In this document: positions 47,142 to 57,980 of the stretch, piece after piece
How positions within the stretch are numbered: the first letter of the stretch is position 1
How the letters are laid out: each line of letters begins with the position of its first letter
Source of the DNA: Isoperla grammatica
Lineage: Eukaryota; Arthropoda; Insecta; Plecoptera; Perlodidae
Direction: 5' to 3'
DNA: 64,000 nucleotides
NCBI GenBank assembly: GCA_945910005.1
Contig: OX246746.1
Location: forward strand, 44,465,468 to 44,529,467
Translations under genes and position numbers: made by a program
Notes under the pieces: model-generated
Told to the model about the DNA's origin: nothing
Seen by the model: only the letters and a program-made list of their open reading frames with translations
Database searches by the model: none

Positions 47142-48457
47142 CTATAGGTTCCCATGCTTCCGCAACCCACTGCATTGGCGCAGACAACTTCAATGATCCG
47201 CACTCGCTGTGCGTTGATGGCTCTATGTCTATATGGCTATATGTCTATAGAGAGAGATAGTGAATAGACAGATTTAACAAGAATCACAGAAATAGAATAC
47301 AAAATACAATTTTAAAAATATGTTTGGCACTTTCATTAAACACTAAATGTACATTTAGCAAGAACAGCTGTTGACGGATTGCTTTTACTTATTATTATTA
47401 TATACTTATAATTATTATACATTTATCTGTGCTTATACCATGGAAAGGTTTTTCCTTAGATTTATCTGTACTGTACAAGAGATAGGTACAAGAATTGTTT
47501 ATCAAAGTAAATAGGAAACACCTAGAATTCTTTGAATGTGTATCTATATACTAAATACATCCTCTAATCCGGTCTGAAAGAATAATAGTTCTTTAGTCTA
47601 CAATAAATTTTATGGAACAAAACACAAACATGACTCCAATTCTGTTCCTATGTAACTGATACAATGTTTTAACGGCGTAACATGATTCACTGGGAGCAGA
47701 GTGGGGATCTGTGTGTTCCAAATGTCCCAAGCCATTGCAAACAAGCTTACACGAAATCTGGCCTCAGATCTAGTTTGAGTTCAATTAAAATAGCTTCTAG
47801 CCGTATTTACCAGATCACCAATTCAAATTAGTGAAATTCCATACGATTTGTTAATAGTTAGCTTGAATCCATTCAGCCAGTGTTGGGTTTACAAACAGTG
47901 GTCCGTGTGTCGTGGGGACCAGTGGCCACGTGGCAGTCTAGTGCACGTGCACCCATAACAAGAGAGAGTGTAGGCCTACGTGTTTCCCTACTCCTCCGAC
48001 ATATTCGTGAAAAATAAAAAACGATAAAATGAAGCTATATTCAAATTATATTTAAAAAAAACTTTGAGGACCAAAATTCGACAATTTGTTTTACTATCTA
48101 ATTACCTTTTTCAGGGTGATTAAGATTAAGGTTCCATGAATATAAATGGTTAACACATTTTTTTGGCAAGTTCAAACAATCTTAATTGATATCACAAACA
48201 TGTAATCAATTTAGAATGCTGCTATATTATTTTAACCCTTCTCTTGGATTTTTTTAAATTCATTAAAAAACTTGAACATTTTACTATGATGAATTATTTT
48301 ATTGATAAACAATATGGGCACAAAAAGTGATTAGGCTATGCTAAAGAAACTAAGCATGATTCACAAAAATATATTTACACAAAATCACTCGTGTCATAAG
48401 GAACAATTCTTCACAGGGGATAAAGCGTAACAATCCAAACTAAAAATATATCTGTAT
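47142..48457. other. Intergenic DNA, nothing recognised
   Basis: AT-rich; no frame, array or element end that I can support. Confidence 0.5.
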
Positions 48458-48545
48458 AACGAAAGTATTCGCATATCGATCTCAGGTCATTCTCTACTGC
48501 CCCTTTAACCGCGCCAATTGAAAGAAAATCAACCTGGCGTTCTAT
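48458..48545 (+). mobile_element. Partial copy of the 46.5-kb MITE
   Basis: AACGAAAGTATTCGCAT, CAGGTCATTCTCTAC and GCCAATTGAAAGAAAATCAA match 46,549-46,615 with a small insertion. Right side missing. Confidence 0.75.
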
Positions 48546-49470
48546 AGTATAGATTTGGTGAAAAGGCAAAACTATCTATATTAGTATTACGACAATGTTG
48601 ATATAGAAGCAAATAAACTATAGAATGTTGAATTCGATTAATTCCTCGGCCGACTAATTTATAAAACATCTAATCCATATGCGATCAATCCTGGGGGAAT
48701 GTTCGAGGCTTTCTTGCATGATTTAATGCATTCATTGATTGGGCAAACATGCAGCGTTATAGCCCACCCCAATATACACTGTGCAAGGTATAAATGAGTG
48801 AGACGGAGCGATTACGCATTGACTCTATGGAGTGAGATGCAACGGTCACCCTCTGCAGCTGAGTTAGAAAACGTACTATTGCATCATCAGGCTAACTTTC
48901 CAAATTTGGCTTCCTTTTGGATACTGCTTGGTCGTTGTTGAATAATAGATTTTCAAATTTAGATTTACTTGGCGTATAGGTGATATCCATGATTGCTTTA
49001 TTTGGTTCTTGTTACTATTCCACATAGCCGTGGATAGATTTGAAGATGAAGATGGATGAAGATATTTTTAATAAATGCTTCTGTAAGCCAGTCTTTTGCT
49101 TACCCATTACAACGACTTTACAGTACGGTTCTTTTATCTTCTACACTGTAATTGTGCGTTAATGCCATTTGGATGATTGTGTATCTGACAATTACTTTAA
49201 TAACTGCTTATTTTATGGTGTAAAACAGAAGACCAGAGAAGCTAAAACTTAGATCTATGTTGTTTGACCTTATCAGTTTGAGGGCTGAATATTTTTCAAA
49301 TGTGAATTCTTGATTCTTCTCCAAGGTTGAGTTGAGTTGTTGCGTTACGAGTTGCCGAGTTGCTATTTGGCATCGTGGATGCTCACTTGACGAAAATAAT
49401 ACACGGTCAATCGCAAACAAGAGAAACGTCTCAATCCTGACATATCTGCGTAACCATCGCTATAGTAAAC
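48546..49470. other. Intergenic DNA, nothing recognised
   Basis: Short frames only. Confidence 0.5.
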
Positions 49471-49735
49471 CGATAGAGGCTCCGCGGTTAGACCCGATAC
49501 TCTCATTCGGGAGATCGCCGGTTCGATTCCGGCCACCGGCAGTCTTGACTGAAGGTTTTTTCCGAGGTTTTCCTTAGTCGTAAAGGCGAATGCCGGGATT
49601 GAGTCCTACTATTAGCCCTCGGACATTCCTTCCCAACTATCCAAACACCCTAATAACCTAGTTAGTCATCTGAAGAGGGGCACATCAGGTAAAGCTGGTA
49701 TGCACCCTAGAACGGGTATTCCTACAAAAAAAATA
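49471..49735 (+). mobile_element. tRNA-derived SINE, near full length
   Basis: Head ACCGATAGAGGCTCCGCGG, tRNA-like region with perfect B box GGTTCGATTCC inside a GCCGG/CCGGC T-arm stem. Body has CTGAAGG, GAGGTTTTCC, GGCGAATGCCGGGATTGAG, CCTCGGACATTCCTTCC and CTAGTTAGTCATCTGAAG. The end is GGGTATTCCTAC plus an A-rich tail. Transcribed by Pol III if active; no coding capacity. The best plus-strand reference for the family here. Confidence 0.92.
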
Positions 49736-50102
49736 TAATTATCGCTATAATAGGCTCAGCGCCCATCTGCTTGCGCCACCAGAATACCCCTCCTCAACCC
49801 TCCACAAATTCTTTGTACTCACAATGAGGTGGGTGATATAGTGGACGCCAGTCATAGTCGGAACCAAACCGGACGCTGAAGACGGAGCATCAATTCAACG
49901 CGCGCAAATAAATGCAAGGCATCACCAGTATAACAGTTGCAACTTGCAAACTTTCTATATTCTCGTGCATATTTCAAGTTAATAAAAATAAGACAAACAC
50001 AATTTTTTTATGTCAATGAAATGAGAATTTTAAGTGGCAAAATGTGCGTAACAATAGAAAACTGAAATGAATTAGAAATAATTGACACGTGAAACGTGTT
50101 TT
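49736..50102. other. Intergenic DNA
   Basis: Nothing recognised before the 72-bp array. Confidence 0.5.
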
Positions 50103-53100
50103 CAGTGTAGAAACGTTAAGCGGCCCCTCAGCAATGGCAGGACGAACTATGAGGACCATAGGTAATACACACCTCAGTGTAGAAACGTTAAGCGGCCCCT
50201 CAGCAATGACAGGACGAACTATGAGGACCATAGGTAATACACACCTCAGTGTAGAAACGTTAAGCGGCCCCTCAGCAATGACAGGACGAACTATGAGGAC
50301 CATAGGTAATACACACCTCAGTGTAGAAACGTTAAGCGGCCCCTCAGCAATGACAGGACGAACTATGAGGACCATAGGTAATACACACCTCAGTGTAGAA
50401 ACGTTAAGCGGCCCCTCAGCAATGACAGGACGAACTATGAGGACCATAGGTAATACACACCTCAGTGTAGAAACGTTAAGCGGCCCCTCAGCAATGACAG
50501 GACGAACTATGAGGACCATAGGTAATACACACCTCAGTGTAGAAACGTTAAGCGGCCCCTCAGCAATGGCAGGACGAACTATGAGGACCATAGGTAATAC
50601 ACACCTCAGTGTAGAAACGTTAAGCGGCCCCTCAGCAATGACAGGACGAACTATGAGGACCATAGGTAATACACACCTCAGTGTAGAAACGTTAAGCGGC
50701 CCCTCAGCAATGACAGGACGAACTATGAGGACCATAGGTAATACACACCTCAGTGTAGAAACGTTAAGCGGCCCCTCAGCAATGACAGGACGAACTATGA
50801 GGACCATAGGTAATACACACCTCAGTGTAGAAACGTTAAGCGGCCCCTCAGCAATGACAGGACGAACTATGAGGACCATAGGTAATACACACCTCAGTGT
50901 AGAAACGTTAAGCGGCCCCTCAGCAATGACAGGACGAACTATGAGGACCATAGGTAATACACACCTCAGTGTAGAAACGTTAAGCGGCCCCTCAGCAATG
51001 GCAGGACGAACTATGAGGACCATAGGTAATACACACCTCAGTGTAGAAACGTTAAGCGGCCCCTCAGCAATGACAGGACGAACTATGAGGACCATAGGTA
51101 ATACACACCTCAGTGTAGAAACGTTAAGCGGCCCCTCAGCAATGGCAGGACGAACTATGAGGACCATAGGTAATACACACCTCAGTGTAGAAACGTTAAG
51201 CGGCCCCTCAGCAATGACAGGACGAACTATGAGGACCATAGGTAATACACACCTCAGTGTAGAAACGTTAAGCGGCCCCTCAGCAATGGCAGGACGAACT
51301 ATGAGGACCATAGGTAATACACACCTCAGTGTAGAAACGTTAAGCGGCCCCTCAGCAATGACAGGACGAACTATGAGGACCATAGGTAATACACACCTCA
51401 GTGTAGAAACGTTAAGCGGCCCCTCAGCAATGGCAGGACGAACTATGAGGACCATAGGTAATACACACCTCAGTGTAGAAACGTTAAGCGGCCCCTCAGC
51501 AATGACAGGACGAACTATGAGGACCATAGGTAATACACACCTCAGTGTAGAAACGTTAAGCGGCCCCTCAGCAATGACAGGACGAACTATGAGGACCATA
51601 GGTAATACACACCTCAGTGTAGAAACGTTAAGCGGCCCCTCAGCAATGGCAGGACGAACTATGAGGACCATAGGTAATACACACCTCAGTGTAGAAACGT
51701 TAAGCGGCCCCTCAGCAATGGCAGGACGAACTATGAGGACCATAGGTAATACACACCTCAGTGTAGAAACGTTAAGCGGCCCCTCAGCAATGGCAGGACG
51801 AACTATGAGGACCATAGGTAATACACACCTCAGTGTAGAAACGTTAAGCGGCCCCTCAGCAATGGCAGGACGAACTATGAGGACCATAGGTAATACACAC
51901 CTCAGTGTAGAAACGTTAAGCGGCCCCTCAGCAATGGCAGGACGAACTATGAGGACCATAGGTAATACACACCTCAGTGTAGAAACGTTAAGCGGCCCCT
52001 CAGCAATGGCAGGACGAACTATGAGGACCATAGGTAATACACACCTCAGTGTAGAAACGTTAAGCGGCCCCTCAGCAATGGCAGGACGAACTATGAGGAC
52101 CATAGGTAATACACACCTCAGTGTAGAAACGTTAAGCGGCCCCTCAGCAATGACAGGACGAACTATGAGGACCATAGGTAATACACACCTCAGTGTAGAA
52201 ACGTTAAGCGGCCCCTCAGCAATGGCAGGACGAACTATGAGGACCATAGGTAATACACACCTCAGTGTAGAAACGTTAAGCGGCCCCTCAGCAATGGCAG
52301 GACGAACTATGAGGACCATAGGTAATACACACCTCAGTGTAGAAACGTTAAGCGGCCCCTCAGCAATGGCAGGACGAACTATGAGGACCATAGGTAATAC
52401 ACACCTCAGTGTAGAAACGTTAAGCGGCCCCTCAGCAATGGCAGGACGAACTATGAGGACCATAGGTAATACACACCTCAGTGTAGAAACGTTAAGCGGC
52501 CCCTCAGCAATGACAGGACGAACTATGAGGACCATAGGTAATACACACCTCAGTGTAGAAACGTTAAGCGGCCCCTCAGCAATGACAGGACGAACTATGA
52601 GGACCATAGGTAATACACACCTCAGTGTAGAAACGTTAAGCGGCCCCTCAGCAATGGCAGGACGAACTATGAGGACCATAGGTAATACACACCTCAGTGT
52701 AGAAACGTTAAGCGGCCCCTCAGCAATGACAGGACGAACTATGAGGACCATAGGTAATACACACCTCAGTGTAGAAACGTTAAGCGGCCCCTCAGCAATG
52801 ACAGGACGAACTATGAGGACCATAGGTAATACACACCTCAGTGTAGAAACGTTAAGCGGCCCCTCAGCAATGGCAGGACGAACTATGAGGACCATAGGTA
52901 ATACACACCTCAGTGTAGAAACGTTAAGCGGCCCCTCAGCAATGACAGGACGAACTATGAGGACCATAGGTAATACACACCTCAGTGTAGAAACGTTAAG
53001 CGGCCCCTCAGCAATGACAGGACGAACTATGAGGACCATAGGTAATACACACCTCAGTGTAGAAACGTTAAGCGGCCCCTCAGCAATGACAGGACGAACT

Positions 53101-53702
53101 ATGAGGACCATAGGTAATACACACCTCAGTGTAGAAACGTTAAGCGGCCCCTCAGCAATGACAGGACGAACTATGAGGACCATAGGTAATACACACCTCA
53201 GTGTAGAAACGTTAAGCGGCCCCTCAGCAATGACAGGACGAACTATGAGGACCATAGGTAATACACACCTCAGTGTAGAAACGTTAAGCGGCCCCTCAGC
53301 AATGACAGGACGAACTATGAGGACCATAGGTAATACACACCTCAGTGTAGAAACGTTAAGCGGCCCCTCAGCAATGACAGGACGAACTATGAGGACCATA
53401 GGTAATACACACCTCAGTGTAGAAACGTTAAGCGGCCCCTCAGCAATGACAGGACGAACTATGAGGACCATAGGTAATACACACCTCAGTGTAGAAACGT
53501 TAAGCGGCCCCTCAGCAATGACAGGACGAACTATGAGGACCATAGGTAATACACACCTCAGTGTAGAAACGTTAAGCGGCCCCTCAGCAATGACAGGACG
53601 AACTATGAGGACCATAGGTAATACACACCTCAGTGTAGAAACGTTAAGCGGCCCCTCAGCAATGACAGGACGAACTATGAGGACCATAGGTAATACACAC
53701 CT
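50103..53702. repeat. 72-bp minisatellite, exactly 50 units, no indels
   Basis: Unit begins CAGTGTAGAAACGTTAAGCG and includes GGACGAACTATGAGGACC. 50 x 72 = 3,600 bp. One A/G site (AATGACAGG or AATGGCAGG) is the only recurrent variant I see. Because 72 is a multiple of three and the unit lacks stops in some frames, frames of more than 1,200 codons are open on both strands. I do not regard either as a gene: no unique N or C domain, no promoter context, equal openness on both strands. Confidence 0.98.
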
Positions 53703-54049
53703 CGATGTAATTATCATTTGGAAACTTGCCAGTTAATTGGTCATTTAAATGCCTCTTCACATTGACTAATCATTTGTAATTTTTTCTTATAATTTAAAAT
53801 TAGCCAGTTAATTCAAATTAGCGGAAAAGGTCTTTTTAAAGTACCTATTAATAGTGAATAAGATAATGTTACTTTAGAGTGTTTCCAGTAATTTATTTTA
53901 ATATGATTGTTCACGAATTCTTCTACTTTAATCATCGCTTAATTTACAATTAATTTTATTTACGATTTCTAAACATTTTGTGAAATGTTGAATTTTGAAA
54001 TAATGTTTTATTTTCAAATAAATGAAGAAATGAAATGAAGGCGTGTTAG
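53703..54049. other. AT-rich intergenic DNA
   Basis: Nothing recognised. Confidence 0.5.
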
Positions 54050-54310
54050 CGAGTACTTATTCTCGATGTTCGCTATTGAGAGAAGATGTTGGCCACGTCA
54101 GGTTTATGGTTCTCATTGAACTGATGCATGTGGGCATCTCTATTTCTGTGTAGTTTACTCTATGAGCCAAACTGATCGGCAGTCACACTGAACACTGAAG
54201 CAAAGATAAGCCTACGCGTATGCTTGTGTTTATATCCGTTTACTTCACAATTAACTAAAACATGTTTACAACGATAAATGTGGTTCAGCGGCCCAATTGA
54301 GACGGAATTT
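54050..54310. repeat. Duplicated block, copy A (uninterrupted)
   Basis: Shares TTGGCC, GGGCATCTCTATTTCTGT, GAGCCAAACTG.TCGGCAGTC, TTTACTTCACAA and GGTTCAGCG in order with 55,690-55,870 plus 57,475-57,596. It lacks the Jockey-like insertion, so it approximates the empty site. Confidence 0.75.
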
Positions 54311-54825
54311 GTTCAGAAAATTATTTTTGCATAACAAATTATCAATTATTTTATTGTTTGTGCAATATTTACGTGGGTTATATTTGTAATAAAACAAAAT
54401 GTTTTAATTCAATTGAAATTTTTAATTTTATTTTGGAAAGATTCATCAATTATTCTATATATATAGGTATAACTTCCAAATTGAATATATGAGACACGTA
54501 CAGCTTAGCGGTACTTGAGACATACATACAGCTTAGCGGTACTCGAGACATACAGCTTAGCGGTACTTGAGACATATTGCTTTTTTAATTTCGTGTATTC
54601 ATATCCGTTTTACATACATTTTAATTTTGAACTTTCAATAAAACCATACCGAGCATACGGTTTTTATAATTTTCTATTTCGAAGTTTTAAAACTTTAAAC
54701 TTGTAATAGATATTTTCAGCATCACATGTCAACGAACAGCGACCACTAACGGCGACCGCGAACGGCGACCGAGTCGTCGGGTCGCGTCACTGTTCAAGAT
54801 CGTGTCTAGAACTATTAAACATCAA
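54311..54825. other. Intergenic DNA with a short triplicated repeat
   Basis: TACAGCTTAGCGGTACT with GAGACA flanks occurs three times at 54,491-54,575, spaced 24-28 bp. Otherwise AT-rich with nothing recognised. Confidence 0.6.
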
Positions 54826-55067
54826 TTCAGAAGGTCGCTGGTTCGAAACCGATCACCGGCAATCTTAACTCAAGTTTTATCTCAAGGTTTTCCTCGGTCA
54901 CAAAACTCACAAGACGAATGCTGGGATTGAGTCCTAATAACAGATCTTGGACATTTCTTTTCCACCTAACTATCCAAACATCCCAACATTCTAATATACC
55001 TAGTTAGTCACCTGAACAGAGGCGTATGGTACAGCTATGGTGACAACACTACAGCAGGGATTAATAC
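54826..55067 (+). mobile_element. tRNA-derived SINE, 5'-truncated
   Basis: Begins inside the tRNA head (AGGTCGCTGGTTCGAAACCG). It has the body motif with GACGAATGCTGGGATTGAG and the 3' part CTAGTTAGTCACCTGAA to ATTAATACGAC. Ends exactly where the duplicated block begins, like the SINE at 55,148. Confidence 0.85.
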
Positions 55068-55135
55068 GACAAATGATTATTTAGCTCTTGAGGATACCTT
55101 ACTGACCTGTCATGTGTATTACTTATTAGTAACTC
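55068..55135. repeat. Duplicated block, partial copy
   Basis: AAATGATTATTTAGCTCTTGAGGATACCTT and TGTCATGTGTATTACT parallel 55,700-55,755. Cut by the start of the next SINE. Confidence 0.65.
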
Positions 55136-55147
55136 TTCAACAACGAT

Positions 55148-55690
55148 AGAGGAGGCTAAGGGATAACATACGAGGCTCCATCATTCGGGAGGTCGCTGGT
55201 TCGATTCCGGCCATCAGTAATGCTGACTGAAGGTTTTCCCGAGGTTTTCCTCAGTCATAAAGGCGAATGCTAGGGTTGAGTCCTGATACTAACAGCCCTT
55301 AATAATAATAATTTTTCGTAGGAATACCCGTTGTAGGATGCACACTAGCTTTATCTGATGTGCCCCCCTTCAGGTGACTAACTAGGTTACTAGGGTGTTT
55401 GGATAGCTGGAAAGGAATGTTCGAGGGCTAATAGTATGACTTTGTCCCAGCATTCGCCTTTACGACTGAGGAAAACCTTGGAAAATACTTCAGTCAGGAC
55501 TGTCGGTGGCCGGAATCGAACCGGCGACCTCCCGAATTAGAGTCTCGCGTCTTACCGCTGAGCCACCTCTATCGGTTAACAGCCCTTGGACATTACTTTC
55601 CAGCTATCATCACAAGATACATACTTAGTAACATCTTACTGAAGAGCACATGTGGCAAAGACATGGGTGAAACCTGCAAAAGGGAGTATG
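55148..55690 (+). mobile_element. tRNA-derived SINE, split by a second SINE
   Basis: Head CGATAGAGGAGGCTAAGG, B box GGTTCGATTCCGG, body GAGGTTTTCCTCAG and GGCGAATGCTAGGGTTGAG up to ACAGCCCTT. It resumes after the nested SINE at 55,577 with ACAGCCCTTGGACATTAC. Confidence 0.9.
55301..55576 (-). mobile_element. Nested tRNA-derived SINE with 11-bp TSD
   Basis: Full-length minus-strand copy. Head CCGATAGAGGTGGCTCAGCGG has a perfect A box and is followed by B box GGTTCGATTCC. The tail is GGGTATTCCTACGAAAAA followed by ATT repeats. Flanked by TAACAGCCCTT at 55,290-55,300 and 55,577-55,587. The best-preserved Pol III promoter of the family in the window. Confidence 0.95.
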
Positions 55691-55870
55691 ACGAGAAGTG
55701 ATTATTATCTAGCGTTGAGAATACCTTATTATTGGCCTTTGTCATGTTTACTACTCGTTGGTCTGAGGACTGAGGGCATCTCTATTTCTGTCTCGCTTAC
55801 AAACGACCGCCGTAGCTACACACACGGCCAACGAGCCAAACTGGTCGGCAGTCGACACTCAAGCAACGTT
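55690..55870. repeat. Duplicated block, copy B left part
   Basis: Homologous to 54,050-54,200 (GGGCATCTCTATTTCTGT and GAGCCAAACTGGTCGGCAGTC) with a ~25-bp extra stretch. Interrupted at 55,870 by the LINE. Confidence 0.75.
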
Positions 55871-57474
55871 ATGTTTTTATTATTATGCCTTTATTTACAC
55901 AGAATTCAAAACAATTCCACAATGGTAAATATAATAAAGACAACAAAGGGCAAAAACATACACAGTAAAACTTAACAAGAAAACAGGTTAGTCAATATGG
56001 TTATAACTAAAAATAGAAATAACAATGACAGTCATGATAAACAAATCAAACATACATAGACTTTCACAAAAAAAAAACAATATTATGTAGTTACACATGA
56101 CATTTTAAAACATGTTTCACGCGTAAGACAGAGTCCTTACCTAAATCAATGTCAACAGTAGGCGGCAAGTTATTGTAGGAATTTTGTAATCTATTTAAAA
56201 TGGAAAACTTTGAAACATTGGTCCTGCATTTACTTGTACGAAATAAATGTGTGTGTCTTGACCTCCGCTGCGGCACATTAAAATTAATTCTCGATAAAAG
56301 TTCTCCACAGTCAATGTTATTGTTTACAATTTTGTGTAAAAGTACTAAGTCAGCAATTTTCCTCCTACACGAAAGAGTAGACATTCTAAAATGAGTGCAC
56401 AATCTTGTATAATCTATTCTGTGAAACGTCAAACCAGTTCTAAAACACATCCAATGTACATATCTCCTTTGTAACCATTCCACATTGTCCTCCCAGGTTT
56501 TTTATTGAGGGTTCCAGATTGCTGACGCATACTCTAGATTAGGTCTTACAAGAGACGAATATACATATTGTACTGTTGAGTTAGAAAAGTGAAAACAATT
56601 ACGCTTCAAAAAACCTAACATCTTGGCTGTCTTCTACATTTGTCATATGGTCATTGAATGACAATGTGGAAGTTATAATCACACCGAGATCATTTACACT
56701 ATACACCCTGGATAAAGGCGTGTCGTTTAAAATGTAATCATTAGTAATGTTATTTAACCGTTTCGTAGTAAAAGAGATGATATGGCATTTAGACACATTT
56801 AATTTCAGTAGCCATGTACTACACCACTTGGCAAGTGCATATAAGTCGGCTTGCAAGTGCACGCAGTCTAAAATTGATTTTACATGTAAGCTTAACTTTA
56901 AATCGTCTGCGTACATAATACACTTAGAAAATTGTAAAATGGTCGTGATGTCATTTATAAATAACACAAAAAACAAGGGTCCCAATATTGACCCCTGAGG
57001 CACCCCAGAGGTCACTGGTAAAGGTGTTGATTTTACCCCTTCCATGACGACCGATTGAGTCCTGCCACTTAAATAGCTAGTTAAAACTTTGAGCATGTTC
57101 CCTCGGATACCGTACTGTGTTGACAATTATTTATGTAACAGTAATTGATGGTTTACACTGTCGAATGCCTTGGTACAGTCAGTGTATATTGAATCCACCT
57201 GGCATTCACTGTCAATACCGTCAGAGATGAATTTTGTGTGAATAGCCAAATTAGAAACCGTTGACCTCTGAGGTACGAACCCATGCTGTTCCGGCACGAT
57301 GACACTAGAAACATTTCTAAATAACTCGTCACGAACAAGTTTCTCGAATACTTTTGAAAATATTGCGAGAAGAGAGATGGGTCGATAATGCTCAACATCA
57401 TGTTTGCTACCTTTTTTAAGAACCGGTGTTACATGTGCATGTTTCCATCTGCTCGGAAACATTTTCTGATGTTT
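55871..57474 (-). pseudogene. Jockey-like LINE, 5'-truncated and disabled
   Basis: Minus strand, from 57,474 down. FPSRWKHAHVTPVLKKGS, YRPISLLAIFSKVFEKLV, FVPQRSTVSNL and TDCTKAFDSVNH (57,127-57,462) are followed by a TAA stop at 57,127-57,129. The frame then resumes with TSGVPQGSILGPLFFVL and CIMYADDLKL (YADD at 56,902-56,913). A frameshift near 56,625 and a stop near 56,500 precede the C-terminal region (IADLVLLHKIVNN, VPQRRSRHTHLF) ending at 56,091. The 3' UTR runs to about 55,871 and ends with AATAAAGGCATAATAATAAA. Endonuclease and ORF1 are absent. The Jockey group is suggested by the RT and C-terminal style; not proven. Confidence 0.88.
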
Positions 57475-57596
57475 TATCTATTTACTTCACAAATACTTCC
57501 CATCTTTACTCTTGTGACTGTAAAGTGTATAATAAAAACACCCAACACGAACCGTCTTACGCGGTTCAGCGCACATTGACACAAGCTCACACTTAC
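57475..57596. repeat. Duplicated block, copy B right part
   Basis: TATTTACTTCACAAA and CGCGGTTCAGCGCACATTGACAC match 54,235-54,305 (CGTTTACTTCACAAT, TGGTTCAGCGGCCCAATTGAGAC). It resumes the block after the LINE insertion. Confidence 0.65.
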
Positions 57597-57980
57597 TAAT
57601 GCAAAAAGGCTTTGACAATTGGCAGACAAAATTAATAATGAATAGTGATAGCGTAGGGAAGCCACCGTAAGATAGAACATTATTAATTTATTGGTTGTAA
57701 ATCAATTCAAAATTTGTTCGGAAACTTTAGCTGCAGCATATATAGCATTATTTGATGCAACTACCTTAAAAGTGTGGTTTTCACGGTTAACCATTCATTG
57801 TAGGTACTATTACTGTAACAATAACAAAAGAAATGACATCAGCAATTTAATCTAGGGATATTTTTAAGAATAAAATATAATTATTTAAAAAAGGTTGTTA
57901 GTGTGGCATCACTGTTCAATTACTTTATTGACTGTTTTCTAAATCGACAGACACGGCTTTTAGAATCTGATTAGTAGAAT
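57597..57980. other. Intergenic DNA
   Basis: Nothing recognised before the 70-bp array. Confidence 0.5.

Noticed and set aside
49480..49545. A genuine tRNA gene (also at 55,505-55,576)
   Set aside because: The B box and T arm are good, but the head continues into a repeated body found at several loci, so these are SINE heads.
50013..53736. Open frames of 1,234 (minus) and 1,215 (plus) codons over the 72-bp array
   Set aside because: The unit is a multiple of three without stops, so both strands stay open automatically. No unique domains, and the only recurrent variant changes the residue.
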